DNA of 64,000 nucleotides, from positions 124,001-188,000 of the forward strand of contig JAJNNX010000062.1 of NCBI GenBank assembly GCA_023159155.1, read 5' to 3'. The stretch's first letter is position 1. Every line of letters begins with the position of its first letter. The notes under the pieces are model-generated. The model saw only the letters and a list, made by a program, of their open reading frames with translations, was not told where the DNA came from and ran no database searches. This document shows, piece after piece, positions 1 to 11,063 of the stretch. The position numbers and the translations under genes are program-made. The DNA comes from Ustulina deusta (taxonomy: Eukaryota > Ascomycota > Sordariomycetes > Xylariales > Xylariaceae).

Positions 1-1365
1 GACGTGATAGATTTGAGCCTAGATAAACTTCCATCTACCGACTCTATATGAAATAAATCCCGAGTCAGGATTTAGCGTGAGGTGGTAGTGTGAGCTTATG
101 ATATGGGCCTTACATTTGAATACCCCTTGCATTTGTAAATGATCTATGATAACATCCCACTGAGTTCTACCTCGGAGATAATGGGGGTAGATATCTGGTT
201 CATATTGCTTAACAATACTCACAAAAAAAAGGTGGCAATATCTTCCGGCGACCAGATTTTACTCACAAGTATGGAGTCGATATTGGTTGGATCGGTGAAG
301 GGAAAACAGGAAATGAGATATAGATAAGGCCCATAGTGTAATATGTGTATGCTTGTGCGAGTTTTCGCTTCGTCAGCCTTGATATTTTTGAATACTCCCT
401 ATCTCGCTAGGGCCTCAAAACCGAAAAGGGGCCGAAATCCTACTGTGCATTACAAGTTCTACTTATAGTGAACCTGATAAGGGTGTTTAGGCGGTTCTAC
501 ACTTTGTACACCTATTGACTCTCAGATCGATTCATTACAATATGATGGTCTCCCTTTTATTCCTTACGAAATACCTTCTCGAACAATGCCCTCAAGCGTG
601 GCACTGACAAGACTGTGAAACGGGAATCTCATTTATTGGGCTTGTATGGCCCTATGCGGGCAGTCTGAATAACCTCTATTACTCGCTTCTCCATAGGATC
701 CAATAGGATCTTGGTGAAGGAACACGTAGTCCATAGATCAATAAGCTGCGAACAAGTTGCTATCCCTCGCCGGAATATTGACGATTTGGTGATCATCTCT
801 GTTGACTGCGTAGACCTTTTCGTCGTCATCATGTTTATCTCACGAGGTATAAAATGACACTGTAACAAGCGGCATGTTGCCAATCACAGTCGCGTATCCG
901 AGAATTAGACAGGCCTGAACATCGACGTCGGGCCGTTTAGATAATCGACCCGGCTTTGAATTTTGCTGGGGAAAGTAGGGCTGGAAGTAGAATACTTTGT
1001 CGCCCCATAGTTCGTCTTGCTCGAAGGTACAGAAGTCAATCAAGTGACGACGCCGAAGTCATTGGCGCCACCTTACAGGGCACTTTGTAGGTCCTTTGGT
1101 TGTATCGCCATTCGCATACACCATCTTCCCCGTTTGAAAGAATGATCTCGTGGTTTGGGACACCGTCGCAAACAAAATCTCACGCACAAGAGAAATACGA
1201 TAAATCCGCCCGAATTTAAGGCCAGGACATTCGTGGAACGAAGCTTTTCAGGTTATCGAACCGTGAAACCTCACCTCCCACGGCATAGAAAACAGTAAAT
1301 GATCGAGACCATTTTCTAGATCTGGTGGCAATCACAGCGATATATATGCATGATTCATATCCTTC
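1..1365. other. Left-edge region without a convincing gene
   Basis: No gene is supported here. On the minus strand there are short open stretches at 629-883, 840-1043 and about 19-222 with plausible amino-acid composition but in different frames. None has a recognisable domain. A further minus-strand stretch at about 1039-1180 reads as a small Cys-containing peptide but has no clean start or splice pairing. These could be pieces of a decayed or heavily interrupted gene, or chance. Confidence 0.4.
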
Positions 1366-2486
1366 TCAAAAGGACAAGATCACTTGCCCACGGGCTTCGG
1401 TTGGCCTGCCAAACGTAACTCGAGCCGACTTCCCCGTTAAATCCATGACGATGGTGAAGAGTGTTTCGGCCACGGATGCACCCTCTTGCCGCCTGTTGAT
1501 GGAACTCGGGTATCCGTCCGTATCGCTAAAAATGCCCGTTATGGTGCCAAAATCCGGATCGGCGGTCTGAGATGTAAGCTCGCGGATCCGCGCAAGCCGC
1601 ACCGGCGAGTCCCTTAAATAAAGCACCTCGTCAACGTCGGACTGGTCGAGGATCAGATGATTCGTATGGCATACTCGTTTCGCGTCTTCCATCGCCACCT
1701 CCTTCACCCACTTGCTCGTGCACTCGAGTCCTGTCGAGCCTGTCGCATCCCCGATCAGGATATGTCCGCTGCCGGCGACGCCGGCGAGCTTGATGGCCTT
1801 GACCGCGGCCGCACGGGATGGCGACTCCAAGACTGTGCGCAGAGCAAAGTGAATGGGTAACTTTGACGAGTCTACGCCGCGACATTTGATGGCGTTCAGG
1901 CAGCAGCCGACTCCTTCGGCGTTGAGTCCTATCTTGCCGATGATGCCGGCCTCCGTCACCATGGCGAAGTCCGGGATCCCGGATCCCGGTTGCGAGACGT
2001 GGCATATGACGAGGTTCTGGCCCTGTTCCACCACCCAGTCCCAGTTCTGGCCGAGAAATGATCTCGATGCCGTCAGCCATCCGAGGCTCGTGCAGCCGTC
2101 ACTCGGGACCTCGGCGATATCCCTGCCCGCACCGGAAAAGAGGCCAAACACGATCTCGGACCGGATGTTGAGGGCCAGGATGTCAAGAAACGTTGACTCG
2201 GATCCTTCGGCGATGCCTTTGATCTCTTCTAGATACCGTGGCACAATGCTTTCCAGAGGCCCGGCATATTTTGCCGCTTCTTGCACGACCTCGGGCCATG
2301 TTAAAGAGCACGAAGTCCGGAACAGCCGACTGTAGAAGTCTATTGAACCTGCGATTTTATCTTTGGCAGTGACACCGTGTGTTAGCCCTATCTTGAGTGC
2401 GCATCATTAGCAAGTTTCGGGTGTTTGATGGATTAGGAGAAAGCTCTCACTTCGTAGGGACTCCCCGTGCACTTGATTTCGAGCAT
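1366..2486 (-). CDS. C45-family acyltransferase (penicillin acyl-CoA:6-APA acyltransferase-like)
   Basis: The model has two exons: 2486-2451 and 2391-1366. The intron at 2450-2392 is 59 nt, with donor GTGAGA, branch GCTAATGA and acceptor AAG. The product is 353 residues, close to the usual length of the family (about 357). The start encodes MLEIKCTGSPYE, which joins in frame to IGLTHG, the typical opening of these N-terminal nucleophile hydrolases. The autoprocessing Gly-Cys pair is at about residues 111-112 in the context SDGCTSLGW, followed by GQNWDW. Family members cleave themselves at that Cys and then transfer or hydrolyse acyl groups. The C-terminus ends ILSF, so the PTS1-like tripeptide of the peroxisomal penicillin enzyme is absent, which suggests a cytosolic enzyme. 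No isopenicillin N synthase or ACV synthetase lies nearby, so the substrate is unknown. A (GA)8 tract lies 28 nt upstream of the start. Confidence 0.9.
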
Positions 2487-2513
2487 ACTGTTTGTGATAT
2501 GTTTCCCAAATGG

Positions 2514-2530
2514 CTCTCTCTCTCTCTCTC
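2514..2530. repeat. CT/GA dinucleotide microsatellite
   Basis: About eight CT units. In the sense of the acyltransferase gene this is a (GA)n tract in the presumed 5' leader, 28 nt upstream of its start codon. Confidence 0.85.
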
Positions 2531-4256
2531 GGCGGAATTGGAAAAGCAGAGCTAGCAATGGGTGCTACAAGATAGCGATTGCCGAGCTCCAACGTGCTTG
2601 TAATACCTGGCCTTGGAGGTGGCTGGTATAAATAAATGAATTGAGAACCTGTAGACCCGGCATTGCGACCGTTCAAGCTCTGACAGCGGTTTCCGGATTT
2701 AACCCTGAAATAACCGGGTAAATGATACCCAACAGCGGTATCGGTTAGCACGACGTAACGGTATCATTCGAGCGTTAAACGGACAGAGTTCTGCATCGCA
2801 GCCTGTAAAAGCGCAAGAATGACAATCCCACCCTAGAATAAGGGCGTCAATAAATCGGCATGGCTGAGTCTGATGAGTGCCAAGGAACACAGCGTTATTG
2901 CTCTTCTAAAGGTAGCGAAGATTACGAACATAATTAAATAAGCACCTGCCACTACTATAGATAAATTTACCTACCTACCCTATGCACATGGGAGTCAACA
3001 GAGTGGCTAAACAAGACTACTACTGGGCATTGTACACTAGATAGATAGATGTGTGGAATAAAACTTGGTGCCGCTAATTCCCAGTCTAATAGTTACCGGT
3101 CAAAATATGGTATTTAGTGTATATAAGTACATATAGGTATAACTATACAGTATATGTTCTCGAGTGTTTTAGCTGTTATTATCGACTCTGCATAGTTGTC
3201 GCTCGAGAGAAATAGTATATGTTCTACCCTCAACATCGACATCTCGCATCGATAATAAGTGATCCCCTCAGCGCCGGCTACACTATCGGTAATAATCGGA
3301 CAGGTAAGTCGCTCCTCTGTTTCAAATCAATGCCTCGCCTGTTTGCTACAGCTATGAAGCGTACCAAATGTTCTAATAATAAGTTCAGCTCCGTGCCTCA
3401 CTAAATTAGGTGTTGGCCCCCCCTTGTCAGTCCCGTTTCGTGCTCCTATTTGTATACCTCTTACTACTATTGTTACCTACTTGGTCGCCGTCCTCCCACG
3501 CACTTGCCGTAGTCTCGCATTCGAGTAGAGCACTTATACCATGCTGAGGTTAGTATCCTGCAACCGGTACACCTATTATTAGGTCCACATGTCAGACAAC
3601 TACAGTGGATACCTCCAAGGTAGGTCGTCGTGGAGTGTGATCTGTAGATTCCCCGTCGCACAAGTAGCCAAGGGCTTGGGTCATGGCTGCATGACATCTT
3701 AGGCTACTTTAGGCTAGGTGAATGAGGAATGAGCAAGCTGAATGGCTAACGGATGCCCTGTGGCGGGAACCACAACGACCTTGCCTGTTCAGACCCAGGT
3801 TGCCTGTTGGTAGTACTGGCTCTATTAATTGATTTTTTTTCGGTTGTGGGGGTGGCTTGCGATGATGTGTCTGTGGCAGGAACCAACCGCATTCATTTCA
3901 ACCTGACCTCGTCGTCATGAATGATCTGCATGTTCCCTGCCTAGTTCCTACTATGAAACTAACAAGGCTAGACCGAGATGGTGACGAGACGCAGCGAAGA
4001 GAGGAAGCAGGAGGCAGGCTGTGAGGGGAAGAGTCCTGGACTAGCTATATATATAAGTTAAATCATTAGCCCTGTTTCGTCGAGACATCGGGGCGTGGTA
4101 GTTCAGGAATCGGCTGAGAGTCCCATGGTCTCGTTCCGCCCCATTGCCTCATCGCTGGATCACGCGGCATCGTCATAGCCTTCTAATATTAACATTGTCG
4201 CAAGACATTGCCTGAGGATAAAAGGGGGTCCACGGTGCCCATCTAGATAATTCAAA
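2531..4256. other. Divergent intergenic region
   Basis: This region separates the minus-strand acyltransferase from the plus-strand App1-like gene and should hold both promoters. I see no coding signal. It contains AT-rich stretches around 2930-3200, a short GATA run near 3040, and the TATA-like site annotated separately. Confidence 0.6.
4046..4057 (+). promoter_or_regulatory. TATA-like element upstream of the App1-like gene
   Basis: A TATATATATAAG run lies about 200 nt upstream of the start codon at 4257. Distance and orientation fit a core promoter, but transcription start data are lacking. Confidence 0.35.
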
Positions 4257-5628
4257 ATGATACCAACTCGAAGGTCCACAGCCTCGCTCGAGATGCAGCA
4301 ACGCACGCGAGAAAAGCGCCGCTTTGACGAGACGGAACGGGATTTGCCCGATTTCTCGGCCCAGAACTCTACCATCGCATCTGCGCTGACGACCAAGGAC
4401 AAGCTCTACGCCGCCCTCGCATACTTGGGCAAGAGGAATCCATTGCCCCGGTCCATAACGGCAGATGATACGATATGGCTCCTGGATAATACTGCGTATC
4501 GCAACGACGAGACGGGCCTCTGGGAAGCTGAATACGTCGCCGCCATGTTTTCGCAGCACTCTTCCTGCACCATCGTCGATGCCGTCGGCGCCATCGCCGA
4601 CAAGATCCAGTTGGAAGAACGTGACCCGGGATATAAGACCCTCGAGGAAAGAATCGGGCCTTTTGTACAGGACATCAAACCGGGAACCCAGGCCAAGGTG
4701 CTATACAGGGGAAAGTCACTGATGAAGGTCGGGCCGAGTGGACACAACGGCGTCAGTAGCGAGGTCAAGAGGTTGCCCGGTAGTCATGATGGCGAGATCG
4801 TCCCGACGTTCGCCCATGTCCCCAAGGGTGCGAACGGCCTTCTCGAGATGCGGACCTTTTATGCGGATGCCGAGGGTTGGGGCGTAATTTCCGGTACGAT
4901 GACGATGCTGACTAGGAGAGCTCGCTGGGCTTCGAACGAAGGCGTGGCTAATGCAGCGCAGATATCGACGACACGATAAAAATAACACAAACGAGTGATC
5001 CGATCGGCATTCTTCGAACCACATTTCTTGACGCTCCGCAGCCGACCCCAGGCATGCCTGAACTATACAAGCACATCCATTCTCTCATCAAGGAGAATTC
5101 GTCGTGGTTCTACTTGTCGGCATCGCCGTATAACCTGTACCCGTTCCTTCGCGAGTTTCGCGAGAACAATTACCCGCACGGCACCATCATCCTGCGCGAT
5201 TCGAGCTGGATGAGCATCAGGGGTTTGTTAACGACTCTCACGCTCGGGACGGAGGAGTACAAGGTCGACCGCATGGAGAAGATCCACTCCTGGCTACCGA
5301 AGAGGAAGATGATATGCGTGGGCGACTCGACGCAGACGGACCCCGAGGCCTATGGCGAGATGTAAGTCACGATGATCCCCCCTTTCCCAGTACGTCTCCG
5401 TGCTAACGCATGCCATGTACTAGCTATCGGAGACATCCGCAGTGGGTGAAGGCCATCTTCATTCGCAAGGTCGAGGACATAGCAGCCATCGGCATCGAGA
5501 CGAAAAACGAGCCTGAGCGGTTCGAGAAAGCGTTTGAAGGCGTGCCGCGCGCCGTCTGGCACGTATTTTCAGACCCAGAGACATGTAGGAAGGTGGTGGA
5601 AGAGGTTGTCTCCGAGCACGAACACTGA
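4257..5628 (+). CDS. App1/DUF2183 domain phosphatase-like protein
   Basis: The model has three exons: 4257-4893, 4962-5361 and 5424-5628. Intron 1 (68 nt) has donor GTACGA, branch GCTAATG and acceptor CAG. Intron 2 (62 nt) has donor GTAAGT, branch GCTAACG and acceptor TAG. The product is 413 residues. Splicing intron 1 restores VISDIDDTIK, the DxDxT motif of the Mg-dependent HAD-like phosphatase core. After it come a PGMPELY segment, an SASPYNLYPFL segment (the usual SGSP position), LRDSSW, and the VGDSTQTDPEAYGEIYRRHP block that completes the App1 catalytic domain. In yeast the App1 domain dephosphorylates phosphatidate at sites of endocytosis and actin. The N-terminal 200 residues hold a conserved KVLYRGKSLMKVGPSG stretch of unknown role. 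This short form need not be the App1 orthologue. Confidence 0.9.
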
Positions 5629-6394
5629 AAGAGGATTCGACGCTCGGGCAGGTGATTAGAATGGGCGTTGTTGGAGTTCGCCAAGTCAGGCTGGCGCCGG
5701 CGCCGTCGGGCATGTCCTACCTCGAGTCTGCATTCCTGGTTGCTGGACCGTTATTGACACTTGATACCCTCCTGGGCTTTTGCTGGCGAGTTGCTCGGGC
5801 TTGTTGCATGGTGTGTGGTTTATTGCGAGTATTTGTAGACAGGCATAGTTAGATGGATGTTTTTCGGCAATGTAGATATTCCCCTGTCCTGTTCTCATGT
5901 CTTAGAGCGTCCTTCTCTTGACACTTCTGTGTCATGTATGGTATGATTGTTTATCTAGAATGCAAGCTCCAGATAAATCTAGCTTGAATTCTTAGAAGTA
6001 ATAGGTACACCCCTGATTGCGTCCTCCCTATCACTCTGCCTCTTATCCACTATTTCAGAGTATGGGAGTTCTGTATCGGATTATGTACATACATCCCATG
6101 TAGGTACCAAGTACCTGATAAGGTATACCTACGTCAGCTCCTCCACAGCGCATGCAGCCCCATAACTAATGGTAAGAGCCATACATAGCCCTATAGATGT
6201 AGGGTGGTAGTATGCCTCGTAGAGGTAGGGATTGGAGTTCAACCAACAACCTTGAACATCGTCAACCCATCTTACGGAATACAGTCACTCGTCATTCCCA
6301 ACCCATCATGCCTCGCCATCTTCTTATTAGAAGCACATAGGTAGTATCAGCAGAAATAGCACTACCTCCTTAGGTCCTTACTTCCTATTCAGCC
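5629..6394. other. Intergenic region
   Basis: This lies between two plus-strand genes and holds the 3' end of the App1-like gene and the promoter of the CLN3 gene. Several TAGGTA/TACCTA motifs occur at about 6100-6135. No further coding signal is visible. Confidence 0.55.
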
Positions 6395-8001
6395 ATGCCC
6401 CGCGCAACTCGCTCTCCCGCGTCATCACGCGCATCGTCATCCGGCTTGCTACCCATGCCAGGCTCTCCGTCGGCGTCCTGGGCCCTCTACAAGGCCCGAC
6501 TAGCCTCCGTCGCCCAGAATTCCGACGTCTCTGTTCTCGCCGCATTCTGGCTCTTCGGTGTGTTCCTTCAATCCCCTTCACTCCCCGCGCTGACCCCGTT
6601 GCCGCGGCTATCCAGGGTTGATCAACAATGTCCTCTATGTCGTCATCCTGTCCGCAGCGCAAGACCTGGTTGGCCCCGAAGTTCCCAAAGGCCTGGTCCT
6701 CCTCGCCAACATCCTGCCCGCCTTCTCAGCCAAGTTGGTCGGCCCTTACTTCATCCACCGGGTGCCGTATTCGATCCGAATCGTCGTCTTCGCCGCCATC
6801 TCGTCTGTCGGCATGTTCATGATCGCATTCACGCCCCCCGACGAGTCTGTCGCCGTCAAGATGGTTGGGGTCATGCTCGCAAGCCTATCCAGTGGCGGCG
6901 GCGAGCTTAGCTTCCTCGGGCTAACGCATTATTACGGCCACATCAGTCTCGCTGCATGGGGCAGCGGCACCGGTGCCGCCGGTTTAGTCGGCGCCGGGCT
7001 CTATGTCCTGCTGACGGACTGGCTTGGTTTCAGCGTCAAGAACAGCCTTCTGGCTTCCGCCTATCTTCCCGCCGTCATGCTGATCAGCTTCTTCCTCATA
7101 CTGCCAAGACGACCTCTCCGAGATGCCGCGAACGCCCGCGAATACCAACCCCTTCGTGACTCGGACGAGGCCGTGTCCCAAATTGCTCATGACATACCGA
7201 CGGCCAATGCCACCTCAAGTCTTCTCACCCCAGGCCCTCCCATTACCTCGGGCATTATCCCTGACGCTGGGGAAGACTCGTGGTCCAAGATTGCCGCTAA
7301 TCTTCGTCGAGCCCAGTCTCTCCTTCTCCCTTATATGCTTCCATTATTCCTAGTCTACGTAGCTGAATACATTATTAACCAGGGTGTATCGCCCACGTGT
7401 AAGTGTGATATTAAGCCCTTCTCTTCCCTGTGCCCGTCGCGCCGTCGCGGGAGAAATGGTGTCCTGTTCTGGCCAGGCCTGTGTCTGAAACCCCCTATGG
7501 AGACCTAGGTTCATCAAGAATGGAAACAACTAACTCGTAGTGATCAAAGTGCTTTTCCCGCTAGAGTCATCACCTTTCAAAGAGTTACGAGACTTTTATC
7601 CAATGTATGGCTTCCTCTACCAGCTAGGCGTCTTCGTTTCTCGCTCATCCATCGCTTTCGTCCGAGTTCGCCAGCTTTACCTCGCATCTTTGCTTCAGGC
7701 TGGAAATCTAGTGTTGCTGACGCTACATTCACTGTTCAACTTCATTCCTAATGTTTATATCATATTCGTCATCGTCTTCTGGGAAGGTTTGCTGGGAGGT
7801 GGCGTGTATGTGAACACATTCGCCGAAATCATGGAAAACGTCCCCTTCGAGGAGAGGGAGTTCAGCTTAGGCGCGACGAGCGTGAGCGACAGTGCGGGCA
7901 TCTGTCTCGCTGGTTTTGTGAGTATGGCTATGGAAGTCTGGCTCTGCAATTACCAGGTTCAACATGGAAGAGATTGGTGCAAGAAAATCAAAGTAGGATG
8001 A
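6395..8001 (+). CDS. BTN1: CLN3/battenin family vacuolar membrane protein
   Basis: The model has three exons: 6395-6557, 6616-7398 and 7541-8001. Intron 1 is 58 nt (GTGTGT...CAG). Intron 2 is 142 nt (GTAAGT, branch ACTAACTC, acceptor TAG). The product is 468 residues, the normal size for CLN3 proteins. Splicing intron 1 gives [19 protein letters not shown], matching the family signature. Further marks are [19 protein letters not shown]-like [21 protein letters not shown], a central loop of about 80 polar residues, then [11 protein letters not shown] and [15 protein letters not shown]. About ten hydrophobic membrane segments are evident. In yeast Btn1 acts at the vacuole and Golgi in pH and amino-acid homeostasis and SNARE phosphorylation; human CLN3 loss causes Batten disease. 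The gene looks intact. Confidence 0.95.
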
Positions 8002-8858
8002 AGACATTCCCGGAGTAGCGAGTCGCTATTTAGAGAGACAATCGGCGCTGCGGCTACATCTCCTACTTCCGATACGACGATGACCTAGGAACGAATTTGT
8101 GGCTAGGTGGTTAGCTACAAGAATCCGATTACGGTCTAGATACTAGTACAGCCGTAGGGGCCCATGATAAACAGTGTCGCATGGCTTACATGAGAAGTAG
8201 GCTATACATAGTAGTCACGCCAGTGCTGCCTCCTCATCGCTTCTACAACACAATACACTCGAAGAATACGGTGGAAGGTATTTTAATTCGGATGGCGGAC
8301 TGACGGTTCTGGCCTTTAGTACACAACGCGCAACCTTCCGCTGAGATACGGGAATATTGTGATTCTAGGAGAAACAACTTTATCTTAAGCATATCATACA
8401 TGGCGCTGGGTTGGCGTACCGAGTGACCTGGTTTTGTAGATTCACGGGTGTCTTGTATAAGTATGGAGGAATCACGCCTGTTATATATTCGAGTCGCTAA
8501 AACAGATATCGACTCTTGAAAGCGTTGGGGGTAAGTACTTTGGTTAGGATGATATTACCTATCTATGTTTCGGATACAGACGAAGATCAAATAATATATG
8601 TATGGCACAGCCTCCCTGCCAACACGGTGATTGAATATTTGTGTCGCCATGCCAGGCAGGATCTTGGTATCTAAAAAAATGGCAAGAAACCATGATTCCC
8701 CCGCGTACACGCTGAGACGCCTTCTCGCCTTCCAGTCAATTAATTACAATAATGCTACAAGAAGAATCAGACAGAAACCCGTAACCCGTCCCTGAGCAGC
8801 AGACAGCAGACGAACGATATGATGTATACACACACAACCAACCAACCAACCCACTCCT
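8002..8858. other. Convergent intergenic region
   Basis: This separates the 3' ends of the CLN3 gene (+) and the DNA glycosylase gene (-). I see no open frame or element worth calling. Confidence 0.6.
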
Positions 8859-10196
8859 CTACCCTTTCACATCACCATCGACATCTTCCTCGGTCTGAAT
8901 CTCCTCCTCCTCCTCCTTCTCTGTCCCCTCCACCCCGCCCTTCCCAAACGCCCTCCTCAACTCGCAGCGTCCCAGGTATTTCCCGCCAGCGCGACACTCG
9001 GCGCACTCGCGGCCATGCCGCACGAGCAGCACGTGCAAGCCGTACTTGTCCTCGTCGGGGACGCGGGCGTCGAGGTGCGCGTGCGCCTGGTCGCGCGAGG
9101 CCGACGGCGGCCGCCACCCCAGCAGCCCCGCGATGCGGTGGACGTGGGTGTCGACGGCGAAGCTGGCGCGGCGCAGGCAGAACAGCAGGACGCAGCTCGC
9201 CGTCTTGGGGCCGACGCCGCGGAACCCCAGCAGCTCGCGCATGGCGTCCCCGTCCGGCGCCCCGAACAGGTGGTCCAGCGAGTACGCCCCGTGCCGCGCC
9301 CGCGTCTGCGCCAGGATGTCCAGGATCGCCCGCGACTTGATGCCCGCTAGCCCCCCGCTCGCGATGGCCGCCGCCAGCTTCGCCTGTCCGCCGTCCGCGA
9401 TCCGCGCCCACGCTTCGTTGCTGTCGCTGCCGCCGTACGCCGCGTCCATCGACAGCTTCGCCCGCGAGCTGTTGGCCTCGCTCGTGTTCTGCGACAGGAT
9501 CGTGCGCACCAGCGCGTCCAGCACCGACGTCGACTCCCCGCAGCCGGCGCGCGACGTCGGCGCTGTCGTGCGCTGGCCCACGTCCTCTGGTCGGACGCGC
9601 GCGCCGTGCAGCGAGACGAGAATCGCGTGCGCGCGCTTGCAGTCCGCCGCCGTCGGACGCGCAAAGTCCGGGTACGGCGATTGCCGTGCTGCGGCGAACT
9701 GCGAGTACGACTTGAGCTTTTTCGCCTGCAGGTCTGTGCCCGTCTTGGCTTTGCTTGGGATGGCCTTGCCCGCGAGTTTGTTGTTGTTGCTGTCGATGAT
9801 GGTGGTGTCGTCGTCGTCGTCCGTCTCTGCTTTGACGGGTGGTGGTGGTGAAGCCGGGGATTCGTCGTCTTCACGCTTGATGTGCTTTTTCGCCGTCTTC
9901 TCCTTCCCTTCTCCTTTTACTTGTCCATGTTGGTTTGGGACGTTGTCGGGTTTGATTCTCTTGCTTCGCCGAAGGTCCGCGGCCGGGAGCGAGTCTGTGA
10001 GTCTTCTCTTGGCCCTGGTTCTTGGCCGGGGTTTCTCGTTGCCCGCGCTCTCATTCACGCTCTCGCCACTCTCGTTTTTGATCTCTTGCTCCCGAATTCC
10101 CCCGTTTATTTCTGGCAGTGCGTGTCGACCGCCGCGTCGGCGACCCAGATCGTTGTCCACACCCTTCGCCTTGGTGGTGCGCGTGGCCTTGGCCAT
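8859..10196 (-). CDS. HhH-GPD superfamily DNA glycosylase (endonuclease III-like)
   Basis: Intronless, 445 residues, strongly GC-biased. Residues 1-160 are disordered, basic and acidic, with nuclear-localisation-like clusters (RTRAKRR, RRSKRIK) and a run of five Asp. The catalytic part covers about 175-415. The helix-hairpin-helix reads FRGVGPKTASCVLL, with the candidate catalytic Lys at 331. The essential Asp is at 349 in AVDTHVHRI. Such enzymes excise damaged pyrimidines in base-excision repair. Endonuclease III normally has a four-Cys iron-sulphur motif (C-x6-C-x2-C-x5-C). Here only three cysteines are grouped (398, 401, 411; C-x2-C-x9-C), so a canonical 4Fe-4S cluster is doubtful. The acidic C-terminus (EKEEEEE) is low complexity. 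The long antisense frame opposite this gene is a GC artefact. Confidence 0.9.
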   Translation of the reverse strand: MAKATRTTKAKGVDNDLGRRRGGRHALPEINGGIREQEIKNESGESVNESAGNEKPRPRTRAKRRLTDSLPAADLRRSKRIKPDNVPNQHGQVKGEGKEKTAKKHIKREDDESPASPPPPVKAETDDDDDTTIIDSNNNKLAGKAIPSKAKTGTDLQAKKLKSYSQFAAARQSPYPDFARPTAADCKRAHAILVSLHGARVRPEDVGQRTTAPTSRAGCGESTSVLDALVRTILSQNTSEANSSRAKLSMDAAYGGSDSNEAWARIADGGQAKLAAAIASGGLAGIKSRAILDILAQTRARHGAYSLDHLFGAPDGDAMRELLGFRGVGPKTASCVLLFCLRRASFAVDTHVHRIAGLLGWRPPSASRDQAHAHLDARVPDEDKYGLHVLLVRHGRECAECRAGGKYLGRCELRRAFGKGGVEGTEKEEEEEIQTEEDVDGDVKG

Positions 10197-11063
10197 GCCT
10201 GAGATGCCGTTGAGAACTTACGTGTCCTCGCCAAGAATCGCGGACGGTGTGAATTGACGAAGTTGTCCTGGTGTATACGTATATATACAATAGTTATTAC
10301 AGGACAAGCGCTAAATGAGGAGTCAGACTACCCCCCGCTAGTTGTGACGGAGTGTGGTCGTCGAATGCGTGTGAAGGAGTGAGATGTCTGGAATGTGGTG
10401 ATGTCAGTGGTTGTATCCTCTGATCTGATCTGGTCCCTACGCTATCATTTACCTAATCGGTAAGAACTTGGCTACCCCCTGCTCATCTCGATACTCCATC
10501 TAACCTGGTAATAATATGAATACTGTCATCTTGTGTAGAATCCAAATCAGCAGAACAATAAACTACGCAATTAGTGATTGGTCGCCAGATGATCTTGAAG
10601 AATAAGCCAAAGTATCATCGCGGGAAGATGTAACATCCGTAGAAATATAATAGTAAACAGAGATTGGTGAACTCAACACCTAAGTTAGTATTTGTTAAGA
10701 TACATAAAACTAGACTACCGCATTCACAAGTCTATGCCTGATCTTGCTTGCCCAAGGTCGCGGATGTTTAGTGTTTTGTATATGCAGGTTCTCTAAGGTA
10801 GTCAATGAAACTCTACAGCCAAGTATGTATGCTTTTTACCCCAAATCCGAATTCCCCATTCCCAATTCCCAATCTGAAGGAGGATCTAAACCAACGATCT
10901 GGTTTGTGCTCTCTGTTCTTCTTTTTCTTTCTTGAATACCAACTCCGTTCCGACGTTAGAAATGTTAGCTTGCGCTGTTCGATAACCCTCCAGGGTTGAT
11001 CTAGGCGACTGAATGACAATACATGCCTTGCTATGAATACATAATGCTACACGATGAGGTCTT
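10197..11063. other. Intergenic region
   Basis: This holds the promoter of the glycosylase gene and the 3' end of the Cnn_1N gene (both minus strand). No coding signal is seen. It is moderately AT-rich around 10500-10720. Confidence 0.55.
10279..10288 (-). promoter_or_regulatory. TATA-like palindrome upstream of the glycosylase gene
   Basis: GTATATATAC is a perfect palindrome about 83 nt upstream of the start codon at 10196. It is a possible TATA element, judged by position only. Confidence 0.3.

Noticed and set aside
9046..10257. 403-codon plus-strand open frame opposite the DNA glycosylase
   Set aside because: It is the antisense shadow of a GC-rich gene with clear catalytic motifs; its own translation is Ser/Ala/Arg-rich with no domain.
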